The notes beneath the pieces were generated by a model. That model did no database searches and was not told the origin of the DNA. It saw only the letters and a program-made list of their open reading frames with translations. From Marinomonas algicola (GTDB taxonomy: Bacteria > Pseudomonadota > Gammaproteobacteria > Pseudomonadales > Marinomonadaceae), in contig NZ_CP061941.1 in assembly GCF_014805825.1 (NCBI RefSeq), positions 2,418,001-2,482,000 on the forward strand: a stretch of 64,000 bases of DNA, in the 5' to 3' direction. Below, piece after piece: positions 7,783 through 16,167 of this stretch; positions within the stretch are counted from its first letter, which is position 1, and each line of letters begins with the position of its first letter. Made by a program: the position numbers and the translations under genes.

Positions 7783-8113
7783 GATGCCTCCTTAATCAGC
7801 CAGTGTATGACGAGTTCTATGAAGGGAATCACGAAAAAAACAGTCATACAAAAAACCGATTTATATCAATATTTTCAACAACTTAAATATTGTTGATGGT
7901 TAAAAAATAATGATTTTTAATTTTGAAATAGGCATTTTAAGTTCAATTAAAAAGTGTATGACTCATATTAAATGCAAGAATAGTCCTACTATCTGCACTA
8001 CACTTTTTTACTGGACATAATCGTCCATATTGGACCTAATTAAACATAACTAATTGATTTTCATGAATTTCAGACACAAAAAAAGACGTCCTTGGACGTC
8101 TTTTCTGTAAATA
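7783..8113. other. A+T-rich attachment-site arm region
   Basis: 331 bases between int and tRNA-Ser with no gene. The sequence is strongly A+T rich, with short TTGTTGATGG/CAACAACTT words around 7868-7900. Such stretches normally hold integrase arm sites and the int promoter. A terminator for the tRNA lies at its right end. Exact att core borders cannot be set because the partner copy is outside the window. Confidence 0.55.
8081..8104 (-). terminator. Terminator after tRNA-Ser
   Basis: On the minus strand GACGTCC-AA-GGACGTC is followed by TTTTTTTG, starting about 10 bases after the tRNA 3' end. If recombination took place inside the tRNA 3' end, this terminator belongs to the element and replaces the native one. 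Confidence 0.85.
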
Positions 8114-8201
8114 TGGCGGTGAGCAAGAGATTCGAACTCTTGATGCCTTTCGACATACACGCTTTCCAGGCGTGCTCCTTCGGCCACTCGGACAGCTCAC
8201 C
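8114..8201 (-). tRNA. tRNA-Ser (GGA anticodon)
   Basis: 88 bases including an encoded CCA (8114-8116). The acceptor GGTGAGC pairs with GCTCACC. A long variable arm typical of serine tRNAs, the anticodon GGA (8165-8167) in loop CTGGAAA, and the T-loop TTCGAAT are present. It is the likely insertion site of the element on its 3' side. Confidence 0.97.
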
Positions 8202-8302
8202 AATTTGGCCTCTCAATTAAGAGTGGCGGTATAATAGTTACGAAGTAATTGAATTGCAAGCATTTTATGATTATTTTTATAAACCAATGCCTTAAAAAGC
8301 CA

Positions 8303-8863
8303 TTAAGCCCATGAGATTCTAGTGTCTATTCCGGTATCGTCTACATAACGTGCTTTTTGATCACTTTGACCTACGTAAATAAAGCCGATGATTTGATCAT
8401 TGTCTTGAAGACCCAATAGCGTTTTTGTTATGTCGCTGTGAGCAACCGGGCCAGAGCGCCAAATTGCGCCATAGCTTAAGGAGTCTAATCCCAATAACAC
8501 TTGCTGACAGGCGGCGGATACCGCCATGACTTGTTCTATTTGCGGTACTTTTGGATGCACCTCAGTACTGGCATACACCATTAATACACTGGGTGCACGA
8601 AACGCTTTTTTAATAAAGCTGTCTTTTTTACTTTCTGGCAACTCTTGAACTTCTGATTTCGCCAAGGCCCAATAGCATTCACCAAGTTGCTCTCTAGCAT
8701 CGCCTTCATAAATTCGGAACCGCCAAGGCTTTATCGCGCCATGATCAGCCGCCCTACTCGCGGCATTTAGGACCTCATACCATTCGTCCTTAGAAGGCGC
8801 GCTACCAGATAGCTGGTTTTTTGAAGATCGATTGCGCATTGCATTTATAATTTCATTACTCAT
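8303..8863 (-). CDS. Nitroreductase family protein, YdjA-like
   Basis: 186 aa, the length of E. coli YdjA (183). FMN-binding nitroreductase fold: the N-terminal RNRSSKNQLSG arginine stretch, the segment NAASRAADHGAIKPWRFRIYEG (family signature AAxRAPDHGRLxPWRF), a central helix QIEQVMAVSAACQQVLLGLDSLSYGAIWRSG, and the C-terminal GFIYVGQ. It would reduce nitro compounds or quinones with NAD(P)H; the natural substrate is unknown. It is probably monocistronic. The gene is the first chromosomal one after the tRNA-Ser insertion site. Confidence 0.9.
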   Translation of the reverse strand: MSNEIINAMRNRSSKNQLSGSAPSKDEWYEVLNAASRAADHGAIKPWRFRIYEGDAREQLGECYWALAKSEVQELPESKKDSFIKKAFRAPSVLMVYASTEVHPKVPQIEQVMAVSAACQQVLLGLDSLSYGAIWRSGPVAHSDITKTLLGLQDNDQIIGFIYVGQSDQKARYVDDTGIDTRISWA

Positions 8864-8972
8864 ACTGTAGAAAACCTTTTATTTATTAATTTCTTACCAT
8901 AGACTAAATTTAAGTAAGGTTATTAGAACTTTATCTTAATCTCCGCATTCTTTAAACAGGGGGAGCTATTTA

Positions 8973-10544
8973 ATGGAAAAGTGGTTATTTTGGGGACTTA
9001 TAGAAGCTTCCACTGTCTTATTTGCCGTTGCCACTTATTTTTCTTGGCGCGCGTGGAATATTTATAAGCAACCAACGACGGAAAACAAGACAGATCCAAC
9101 AAACACAAAAGTGGATGAAACAGAATTAGAAGCACCCCAAGAAAACCCTGCAAGCCCAGCTGAAGTCGCAGACGCCTTTATGCAATACATTGACCAACAC
9201 ATTAATGTTGCATTAGACAAATTAGAGGCGATTAGAGAAACACCAAACAAATATCTGCAGACAAGGAATAAACTCAAACTTTGGGGTACTATATTAAAGG
9301 CTCAGAAGGCCATGTTTATGAATAATAAACAAGATGATCCTTTGCCAATTTTACAACGTTTTTTATCGTCCGTTCTGGATGCTGTGACTAAAGAAAGCCA
9401 AAACACCGTTCGCATTGAGTCACTCAAAACAATGCTTGCGGAAATTAGCCGTAACATACAAAGCGCAACTAAAGAAGTAGCGCAAAAAATCTCATCTCTT
9501 GAGCAGCAAAAAATCATACAAAGTGAACTACGCACAACCCTCTCCCAGAAAGACAAAGTGATGAGTAACATTCAAGCCAAAGAGGATGAACTTAAAGAGC
9601 TAAATCGTTTTGTTAAAAAATCACGTCAATTGATCCAAGATCTAAAAACTTCGCTTGCTAACACAAATAATCAAGAACTGATTTCTTTTTCTGAAACATT
9701 TAATGCCACTCAGCAGCAAACAGAGCGCAATACTGACTATGACGATTATCACAGCCTAAAAAAACTAACCGCACTATCTAAACGGCAACAAATTGTAATC
9801 GATCAATTAAAAGCCTCGCTTCGATCGTCTAAATCAAAAAAGCATTCTGAGGAAGATAAAGAGTCTCAAGCACTGGCTCTGAAAAAAATGATGAAGCTTA
9901 CTGAGGAATCAGACAGCCTAATTCAGCAATTAGAAAATGAAATTAGTAACGAAAATCTAACCATTGAAGGGATGAAAAATAAACTGTCTCAAAAAGAAGA
10001 AAAAATCAAACAGCTTGAATTAAAAATCAAAGACAGTGATTCAAGCGTCTCTGAGTCACTCAAATCAAATTCACAGCAAAAAACAGCCACACTCAATACC
10101 TATAAAACCAATATGAACAATGCCAATCATTTAACGGAAGAGCACGTCCAACAGCAGGCATCTGACGTTGAACAACTCGAGCGCTTACTTAAAGAATCCG
10201 AAACCTGTGTCGCCTTACTGACAAATGAATTGAGCTCAGTAGAAGAAGAGAATATTAAATTATTACAACAAGTTGGGGGTATTTCGCAGCAGCAAGCTAA
10301 CGATAACAAAGAGCAAAATGACGAAGCATCCTTTAAGAGACTTAACGATGAAATTTCAATGCTAGAAAAAGAAATCAATAAACTTAATATCAGCCTTTTA
10401 GAGTCCCCCGCCCCCAACAATTACGACACAATAAAAGCCCAATTCAAATCGAAAGAATTGGAATTACAAAGACTGGAATTTGCCCATTCAGATTTAGAAA
10501 AGAAGTATTTAAAAGCCGTAGAAAACAAAGAAGCCAACGACTGA
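8973..10544 (+). CDS. Membrane-anchored coiled-coil protein, unknown
   Basis: 523 aa, family not recognised. One N-terminal membrane segment (about residues 4-27, LFWGLIEASTVLFAVATYFSW) is followed by a Thr/Glu/Pro-rich linker and then by long heptad-type helices rich in Lys, Glu, Gln and Ser from about 120 to the end (for example LEQQKIIQSELRTTLSQKDK; ISMLEKEINKLNISLLE). There are very few Cys and no enzymatic motif. GGGGGAG precedes the ATG. It stands alone between the divergent nitroreductase gene and the convergent queF. It could be a structural or scaffold protein of the inner membrane. Confidence 0.8.
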   Translation: MEKWLFWGLIEASTVLFAVATYFSWRAWNIYKQPTTENKTDPTNTKVDETELEAPQENPASPAEVADAFMQYIDQHINVALDKLEAIRETPNKYLQTRNKLKLWGTILKAQKAMFMNNKQDDPLPILQRFLSSVLDAVTKESQNTVRIESLKTMLAEISRNIQSATKEVAQKISSLEQQKIIQSELRTTLSQKDKVMSNIQAKEDELKELNRFVKKSRQLIQDLKTSLANTNNQELISFSETFNATQQQTERNTDYDDYHSLKKLTALSKRQQIVIDQLKASLRSSKSKKHSEEDKESQALALKKMMKLTEESDSLIQQLENEISNENLTIEGMKNKLSQKEEKIKQLELKIKDSDSSVSESLKSNSQQKTATLNTYKTNMNNANHLTEEHVQQQASDVEQLERLLKESETCVALLTNELSSVEEENIKLLQQVGGISQQQANDNKEQNDEASFKRLNDEISMLEKEINKLNISLLESPAPNNYDTIKAQFKSKELELQRLEFAHSDLEKKYLKAVENKEAND

Positions 10545-10580
10545 CAACATGGACGACTGCCACAAACTGTTGGCTTCTTT
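10527..10580 (+). terminator. Long hairpin across the stop codon of the coiled-coil gene
   Basis: AAAGAAGCCAAC (10527-10538) and GTTGGCTTCTTT (10569-10580) are perfectly complementary over 12 bases; the stop codon TGA lies in the 30-base loop and a T-rich stretch follows. It probably ends transcription between two convergent genes. Confidence 0.6.
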
Positions 10581-10602
10581 TACTTAACACTATGCTCTGG
10601 TT

Positions 10603-11427
10603 TTATTGTCTTGTTAAACGATCGTTGCTTAGTGTCACATTATAAGTAGCACGATATGGATTAATATCCAATCCTCCCCGCCTTACGTAACGCGCATAAA
10701 CTAAAAGAGATTCAGGCTTACATTGACGCATAATATCGATGAACATACGTTCGACACATTGCTCATGAAAGTCCGTATGCTCTCTAAACGAAATAACGTA
10801 CTTCAACAGAGAAGCATGATCAATCGCCTTCCCCTTATACTCAATATGCACTGAGCCCCAATCTGGCTGATTGGTAACCGGACAGTTTGATTTGAGTAGA
10901 TGACTGACCAAGCTCTCTTCTACACTTTCGCCACGTTCGCCACTCTCACTCAATTGCAATAATGCCGCATTTGGATGGTATTCTGTCACCTCCACATCAA
11001 GCTCATCAATACAAAAATCAGGCTTAATCACTACTAGAGATTCCATGGCTTCTAGATTACGAATAACCACATCCACATCCGCACCGGAAGCTTTTGATAA
11101 ATCTTGGGACATCAATGATACCACCTCATCTTGACCCTCAAAGTGCGTTTGATTGAATGAATTCAGGTACAATTTAAAGGATTTTGACTCTACTATATTC
11201 GGCGAATCGCATGGAAAACGAAATTCAGCCAGTGCAACAATAGGTTTACCTTTTTTATCAAGCCAAGACACCTCATAAGCATTCCAAATGTCTTCGCCAA
11301 AAAATGGCAGTTTTTCAGACTCAATCCCCATTTCTGACCATTTGTCTACTCGCGCAATTGGAAACAATAAATTTGCATCGTATTTCGCAACGTATTCTGT
11401 TTGTTGTCCTAAAGGTAAAAAACCCAT
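10603..11427 (-). CDS. queF: NADPH-dependent 7-cyano-7-deazaguanine reductase
   Basis: 274 aa, the two-domain (YqcD/QueF type II) length. It reduces preQ0 to preQ1 in queuosine synthesis. The catalytic cysteine C182 lies in SNCPVTNQPDWG with D189; the QueF signature ESKSFKLYLNSFNQT and the C-terminal FHEQCVERMFID are present. The stop is followed by the convergent coiled-coil gene, and the start lies 11 bases from the ABC permease stop, so it could be the last gene of that transcript. Other que genes are not in the window. Confidence 0.97.
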   Translation of the reverse strand: MGFLPLGQQTEYVAKYDANLLFPIARVDKWSEMGIESEKLPFFGEDIWNAYEVSWLDKKGKPIVALAEFRFPCDSPNIVESKSFKLYLNSFNQTHFEGQDEVVSLMSQDLSKASGADVDVVIRNLEAMESLVVIKPDFCIDELDVEVTEYHPNAALLQLSESGERGESVEESLVSHLLKSNCPVTNQPDWGSVHIEYKGKAIDHASLLKYVISFREHTDFHEQCVERMFIDIMRQCKPESLLVYARYVRRGGLDINPYRATYNVTLSNDRLTRQ

Positions 11428-11438
11428 TTATATAGCCC

Positions 11439-12212
11439 TTAATCTCTAATGCCTTGACCACGGTTTAATAAGTACAAACCGTAACTAAAAAGTACAACAA
11501 TAAACGACAAAATGATAAAAATCGCCCAATTTACATCTATATCAGATACCCCAAGAATACCAAACCTAAAGGCATTAACCATATATAACACAGGGTTTAG
11601 CAAAGACAATTGCTGCCAAAATCCTGGCAGTAAATCTATCGAATAAAACACGCCACCAAGATAGGTCAGAGGCGTTAGGATAAAGGTCGGAACGATCGAA
11701 ACATCATCAAAGCTACGCGCAAAGATGCCATTGACAAAACCGCCTAACGAGAACAAAACGGATGTCAAAACAACAATCAAGACAGTAATAAAAAGGTGCT
11801 GCACCTGCAGATGAGTAAAAAATAACGACAAAATAGTGACAATTAACCCAACAAGCAAGCCTCGTGACACGCCACCTAATACATAGCCCATGAGTATTAC
11901 CCAATTCGGCGTTGGTGATACCAATAGCTCTTGAACGCTATGTTGGAACTTGGCTGAAAAAAAGGAAGAAGACACATTGGAATAAGAATTAGTAATAATG
12001 GACATCATAATCAAACCAGGAACGATGTATTCCATGTAACTAAAGCCACCCATTTCACCAATTCGAGAGCCAATTAAATTACCAAAAATGGCAAAATATA
12101 AGATCATTGTAATGGCTGGCGGCAATAGTGTTTGAGGCCAAATACGCATAAAGCGTCGAATTTCACGACGAATAATCGTCAGGAATGCAATGAATATTTC
12201 AAACTGACTCAT
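11439..12212 (-). CDS. ABC-2 type transporter permease, YadH-like
   Basis: 257 aa with six predicted membrane segments and the ABC-2 signature region (TYLGGVFYSIDLLPGFWQQLSLLNPVLYMVNAFRFG). The length matches E. coli YadH (256). It pairs with the ATPase directly upstream, whose stop overlaps its start (ATGA). It probably exports a lipid, polysaccharide or drug; the substrate is unknown. Confidence 0.93.
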   Translation of the reverse strand: MSQFEIFIAFLTIIRREIRRFMRIWPQTLLPPAITMILYFAIFGNLIGSRIGEMGGFSYMEYIVPGLIMMSIITNSYSNVSSSFFSAKFQHSVQELLVSPTPNWVILMGYVLGGVSRGLLVGLIVTILSLFFTHLQVQHLFITVLIVVLTSVLFSLGGFVNGIFARSFDDVSIVPTFILTPLTYLGGVFYSIDLLPGFWQQLSLLNPVLYMVNAFRFGILGVSDIDVNWAIFIILSFIVVLFSYGLYLLNRGQGIRD

Positions 12213-13129
12213 TCTTTATCCTTAGTTAACTTAACAAACAACTCTTCAAGGCGATTGGATTTATTTCTCATACTTGTCACTCTCATACCCTGTTCAGATA
12301 AATACGAAAACACGCCATTGAGTGCATTGCCTTTAACCACTTCCACTTCAAATGAATGGCCATCATTAATGAATTTTAATGGGTAACCTTCTATCTCAAA
12401 CGGAGCGGTAACCTTTTGCTCAAGATCAAATATAAAGGTTTCCATATTCAATGTTTTTAGCAATGACTTTACGCTGGTATTTTCAACAATCTCACCGCGA
12501 TTAATAATGGCAATGTTACGACACAATTGCTCCGCTTCTTCAAGATAATGCGTCGTTAAAATAATTGTCGTGCCTTGCTCATTAAGCTTTTTAATAAATT
12601 CCCACATAGAACGACGCAACTCAATATCAACTCCTGCGGTAGGCTCATCCAGAATGAGTACTTGAGGCTCATGTATGAGGGCTCTAGCAATCATCAATCG
12701 TCGTTTCATACCGCCCGATAGCATTCTAGAGGGCGTGTCTTTCTTATCCCAAAGGTCTAGTTGCTTTAAATATTTTTCCGCTCGTACGCCCGCGACGTCT
12801 CTATTAATTCCGTAGAACCCCGCTTGAGTAACGACAATATTAAAGACAGTCTCGAAAACATTAAAATTAAATTCTTGCGGCACCACACCTAAATATTTTT
12901 TAGCGATCGCAAAATCTTTATCAATGTCCACACCAAAAATGGACACTTTCCCGCCCGTTTTATTGACCAACGAGCATAAAATACCAATTGTTGTCGATTT
13001 ACCCGCTCCGTTAGGTCCCAAAAGAGCAAAGAAGTCACCCTTGTCAACGGTTAAATTAACCCCTTTAAGTGCCTCAAAACCACCTTCATAGCGTTTTTTA
13101 AGATCACTTATTTCAATCGCATGTGTCAT
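12209..13129 (-). CDS. ABC transporter ATP-binding protein, YadG-like
   Basis: 306 aa, the length of E. coli YadG (308). Walker A GPNGAGKST, Q-loop VVPQEFNFN, signature LSGGMKRRLM, Walker B VLILDEPTAGVD and H-loop LTTHYLEEAEQ are all intact, followed by an extra C-terminal domain of about 80 residues as in the DrrA/YadG group. It starts 60 bases from the divergent PA2817-like gene and overlaps the permease by 4 bases. Confidence 0.95.
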   Translation of the reverse strand: MTHAIEISDLKKRYEGGFEALKGVNLTVDKGDFFALLGPNGAGKSTTIGILCSLVNKTGGKVSIFGVDIDKDFAIAKKYLGVVPQEFNFNVFETVFNIVVTQAGFYGINRDVAGVRAEKYLKQLDLWDKKDTPSRMLSGGMKRRLMIARALIHEPQVLILDEPTAGVDIELRRSMWEFIKKLNEQGTTIILTTHYLEEAEQLCRNIAIINRGEIVENTSVKSLLKTLNMETFIFDLEQKVTAPFEIEGYPLKFINDGHSFEVEVVKGNALNGVFSYLSEQGMRVTSMRNKSNRLEELFVKLTKDKE

Positions 13130-13188
13130 AATCTATCTCTAGAGGCAAATGGCCCAATTATTCATTAATTATTAAACAGGTTTTTTTA

Positions 13189-13605
13189 GTGAACTTACGT
13201 ACCCAATATATTTTAGATTCATTCACTGAACTCAAACAAAGAATGTTTGAACATCTCCCCTTTGATCAAACGCCACTTGCCGAAGAGGAAGAGGACTTTT
13301 TGCAAAAGTGGGATGACCTCATGGAAGAAATTAAATCACTTTCTCATGACTACCTTTTTACAGCTCAAGAGCTGCTTGCAAGGCTAATTCGATGCTACCC
13401 AAATCTAACCGCATTGATTAAAAGAGAGCTGCTGTGGTTTGTTGGTGGAGAGTGTCTTCACTTTTTAGGTGACGAAGAACTGGCGTTATATCAAAAATTT
13501 GAAGAAACCGCATACGAATACGAACAAAATGGACAAGATTATGATATTGCGTCTTTAATTAGCGAGTTACGTAATAAAGAAACGCCTAATACGATTACCC
13601 ATTAG
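13189..13605 (+). CDS. PA2817-like conserved protein
   Basis: 138 aa starting at GTG. Acidic, helical and without a signal sequence or membrane segment. The central part (HDYLFTAQELLARLIRCYPNLTALIKRELLWFVGGECLHFLGDEELALYQ) resembles the PA2817 family of pseudomonads and relatives, whose function is unknown. It is divergent from the YadGH transporter and convergent with fabF. Confidence 0.75.
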   Translation: MNLRTQYILDSFTELKQRMFEHLPFDQTPLAEEEEDFLQKWDDLMEEIKSLSHDYLFTAQELLARLIRCYPNLTALIKRELLWFVGGECLHFLGDEELALYQKFEETAYEYEQNGQDYDIASLISELRNKETPNTITH

Positions 13606-13613
13606 ATATGCCT

Positions 13614-13645
13614 GGCATAATTGGCTTACGTTAGCGAATTATGCC
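13614..13645. terminator. Hairpin between convergent genes
   Basis: GGCATAATT (13614-13622) pairs with AATTATGCC (13637-13645). It stands between the PA2817-like stop and the fabF stop and probably ends transcription from either side. The T-tracts are weak. Confidence 0.55.
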
Positions 13646-13650
13646 ACCAA

Positions 13651-14889
13651 TTACATTTTCTTAAACACCAAGGTTCCATTCGTTCCACCAAAACCAAAAG
13701 AATTATTCAGTACAACGTTTATCTTTCTTTTTTGTGGGGTCAATGGAACATAATTCAAGTCACACCCTTCACTCGGATCTTCTAAATTTATCGTCGGTGG
13801 AGCCACTTGATCTCTAATGGATAAAATCGAAAAAATAGACTCTACAGCACCTGCAGCACCTAACAAATGCCCTATCATAGACTTAGTAGAGCTTATAGCC
13901 ACATCTGAAGCATCAGCCCCCATTAAAGACTTCACAGCATTACTTTCCGCCAAATCGCCCGCCATTGTCGATGTGCCGTGTGCATTAATATAATCAATTT
14001 CGGAGGGGTCAGTCGCCGCATCTTTCAATGCAGATTGCATTGCAGACAAAGCACCTTCACCTGTTTCTGGAGGCGCGGTCATATGGAAAGCATCATCACT
14101 CATTCCAAAGCCGCTTAATTCGGCATAAATTTCTGCGCCACGGGCTTTAGCATGTTCATATTCTTCCAGTACCAGTATTCCAGCACCGTCTCCCATGACA
14201 AAACCATCTCGATTTTTGTCCCAAGGGCGACTGGCCGTTTTAGGATCATCATTACGAGTAGAAAGCGCTCTTGCGGCGCCGAAACCGCCAATACCAAGTG
14301 GGGTAATCGCCATTTCAGAACCACCCGCTATCATCACATCGGCGTCACCATAAGCAATCATTCTACCAGCCATACCAATATTATGCGTACCCGTTGTACA
14401 AGCTGTAACAATAGAAATGTTTGGGCCTTTAAAGCCAAAACGTATAGCAATGTGCCCAGATATCATATTAATAATGGCACCAGGTACAAAAAAAGGAGAA
14501 ATTCTCTTTGGGCCAGATTCAAGCAATAGGCCAACATTCTTTTCTATCATTGGCAAACCACCAATACCAGAACCTATAGCACAACCCACTCGAGTAAAGT
14601 CAACCGCGTCCTTATTAATTTTAGCATCGTCTAGCGCCTGTACAGCCGCAGCAACACCATATTGAATAAAGAGGTCCATTTTTCGTGATTCTTTAGCAGT
14701 CATGTAAACAGAAGAATCGAAATTCGTTACTTGAGCGGCAAAGCGAGTAGAAAATTGCTGTGCGTCAAATGCGACTATATCGGAAACACCGCTCTTTCCT
14801 TCAAGCACATTGTCCCAAGTCTCTTTAACATTATTGCCAAGAGGCGTCACCATCCCCATACCTGTGACAACAACCCGACGACGTGGCAT
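13651..14889 (-). CDS. fabF: Beta-ketoacyl-ACP synthase II
   Basis: 412 aa, matching FabF (413). Condenses malonyl-ACP with acyl-ACP during fatty acid elongation. The Cys-His-His triad is visible: C164 in VTACTTGTHN, His in NAHGTSTMAGD (about 304) and His in MIGHLLGAAGA (about 341); the C-terminal NNSFGFGGTNG is intact. It lies 100 bases downstream of acpP with a hairpin between, so its expression is probably partly uncoupled from acpP. Confidence 0.98.
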   Translation of the reverse strand: MPRRRVVVTGMGMVTPLGNNVKETWDNVLEGKSGVSDIVAFDAQQFSTRFAAQVTNFDSSVYMTAKESRKMDLFIQYGVAAAVQALDDAKINKDAVDFTRVGCAIGSGIGGLPMIEKNVGLLLESGPKRISPFFVPGAIINMISGHIAIRFGFKGPNISIVTACTTGTHNIGMAGRMIAYGDADVMIAGGSEMAITPLGIGGFGAARALSTRNDDPKTASRPWDKNRDGFVMGDGAGILVLEEYEHAKARGAEIYAELSGFGMSDDAFHMTAPPETGEGALSAMQSALKDAATDPSEIDYINAHGTSTMAGDLAESNAVKSLMGADASDVAISSTKSMIGHLLGAAGAVESIFSILSIRDQVAPPTINLEDPSEGCDLNYVPLTPQKRKINVVLNNSFGFGGTNGTLVFKKM

Positions 14890-14933
14890 ATTTTTCTCCT
14901 AAACACGCATTAAATTTGGTCTGACATAAATAA

Positions 14934-14969
14934 GAAAAGCCGCTGTAAAAAATACAAGCGGCTCTTCTA
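14934..14969 (-). terminator. Hairpin after acpP
   Basis: On the minus strand AGCCGCTTGTA and TACAGCGGCT form a stem around a T-rich loop, followed by TTTTCTTATTT. It could end part of the acpP transcripts before fabF, consistent with the much higher demand for ACP. Confidence 0.6.
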
Positions 14970-14989
14970 AAAACTTATTTCACTAAAAA

Positions 14990-15223
14990 TTACAAGTTTG
15001 CGTTGATGTAGTCAACCGCAGCTTGAACTGTAGTGATTTTTTCAGCTTCTTCGTCTGGAATTTCAGTATCAAATTCTTCTTCCAAAGCCATAACAAGTTC
15101 AACTGTGTCTAGAGAATCTGCACCTAGGTCATCAACAAAAGAAGCCGCTAACACTACTTCTTCTTCTTTAACACCAAGTTGTTCACAAACGATTTTTTTA
15201 ACGCGTTCTTCAATGCTACTCAT
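14990..15223 (-). CDS. acpP: Acyl carrier protein
   Basis: 77 aa, very acidic. The phosphopantetheine attachment site S37 sits in LGADSLDTVELVMALEEEF, identical to the family signature. It carries growing acyl chains for all fatty acid synthesis enzymes. It has about 130 bases of upstream non-coding sequence after fabG, so a private promoter is likely. Confidence 0.99.
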   Translation of the reverse strand: MSSIEERVKKIVCEQLGVKEEEVVLAASFVDDLGADSLDTVELVMALEEEFDTEIPDEEAEKITTVQAAVDYINANL

Positions 15224-15352
15224 TAGAAGTTCCTACTATTATCATTATAAAGCTCAATTGAGCATGATGAATTGTTCAAATTATTTAAAAGATTATATCT
15301 CAATGAACCGGTTACCTATTTTCGTTGATCTTTAAACAAAATTCAACTCAAA

Positions 15353-16096
15353 TTACGCCATATACATGCCGCCATTAACATGTAATGTCTCACCGGTTAT
15401 ATATGCAGCGCCTTCTGATGCCAAAAATGCCACAGCGGACGCAATTTCTTGTGGTTGCCCCAATCGAGACGCAGGTACTTTTTCCACTAATTTTGCTTTA
15501 TGTTCATCAGGCAAATCTTTTGTCATATCAGTTTCAATAAAACCCGGCGCAACGCAATTTACAGTAATGCCACGAGATGCAATTTCGGCCGCCAAAGAAC
15601 GACTAAAACCTTCAAGGCCCGCTTTTGCAGCCGAATAGTTTGCCTGTCCAGCATTCCCCATAGACCCCACGACCGAACTTATCGAAATGATACGACCAAA
15701 ACGCGCTTTAGTCATACCTCGCATACACGCCTTGGTTACTCGGAAGACAGACGTCAAATTGGTATTTAGTACCTGCTCCCATTCATCCTCTTTCATTCTT
15801 AACATCAAGTTATCACGAGTGATGCCAGCGTTGTTCACCAATACCGTAGGTGCGCCAAACTCACTCGAAATCAGCTTAATGACTGAATCAACAGATTCTG
15901 AAGAAGCAACATCTAATACATAGCCTTTGCCAGCATTACCAGCCGCACCCAAGTACTCACTAATGCTTTGAGCACCTTTTTCACTAGTCGCGGTTCCAAT
16001 TACAACGGCACCTTGGGAAGCAAGCTGTTGAGCAATAGCTTTACCAATACCTCTAGTCGCACCCGTTACTAATGCAATTTTTCCTTCAAGACTCAT
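15353..16096 (-). CDS. fabG: 3-oxoacyl-ACP reductase
   Basis: 247 aa short-chain dehydrogenase. NADPH-binding TGATRGIGKA (about 11-20), NNAG (about 88-91), catalytic Ser in ISISSVVG and YxxxK in QANYSAAKAG, and the family C-terminus ITGETLHVNGGMYM. It reduces beta-ketoacyl-ACP. It lies between fabD and acpP as in most gammaproteobacteria. Confidence 0.98.
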   Translation of the reverse strand: MSLEGKIALVTGATRGIGKAIAQQLASQGAVVIGTATSEKGAQSISEYLGAAGNAGKGYVLDVASSESVDSVIKLISSEFGAPTVLVNNAGITRDNLMLRMKEDEWEQVLNTNLTSVFRVTKACMRGMTKARFGRIISISSVVGSMGNAGQANYSAAKAGLEGFSRSLAAEIASRGITVNCVAPGFIETDMTKDLPDEHKAKLVEKVPASRLGQPQEIASAVAFLASEGAAYITGETLHVNGGMYMA

Positions 16097-16167
16097 GCTT
16101 ATCTCCGTCTTATTTAGTTTTATCTTTTATTTGTCTAACGACACTATTACATTCAATAAAATAGTTT

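Larger units (their letters stand above)
1..8113. mobile_element. One end of an SXT/R391-like integrative conjugative element at tRNA-Ser
   Basis: Seen: a tyrosine integrase reading away from the 3' end of tRNA-Ser, an AlpA-like small DNA-binding protein, ParR/ParM-like partition genes, a repeat-rich intergenic region, a MobI-like gene, LexA-controlled rumAB and a DnaQ-type exonuclease. Known: in SXT/R391 ICEs the srp partition genes, oriT, mobI and rumAB are neighbours in this order. Inferred: this is the integrase-proximal end of such an element, with tra genes and the distal attachment site beyond position 1. The integrase differs from the classical prfC-targeting Int in orientation and insertion site. 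I found no second copy of the tRNA 3' end in positions 1-8000, so the right boundary is placed at the tRNA and the left one is unknown. Codons in the rum genes look richer in G+C than the chromosomal genes by eye; this was not computed. Confidence 0.8.

Noticed and set aside
1..8000. Second copy of the tRNA-Ser 3' end (distal att site)
   Set aside because: I looked for GAGCAAGAGATTCGAACTCT-like sequence left of the integrase and found none, so the element is taken to extend beyond the window.
14152..14665. Plus-strand frames opposite fabF
   Set aside because: Shadows of a complete fabF gene with all catalytic residues.
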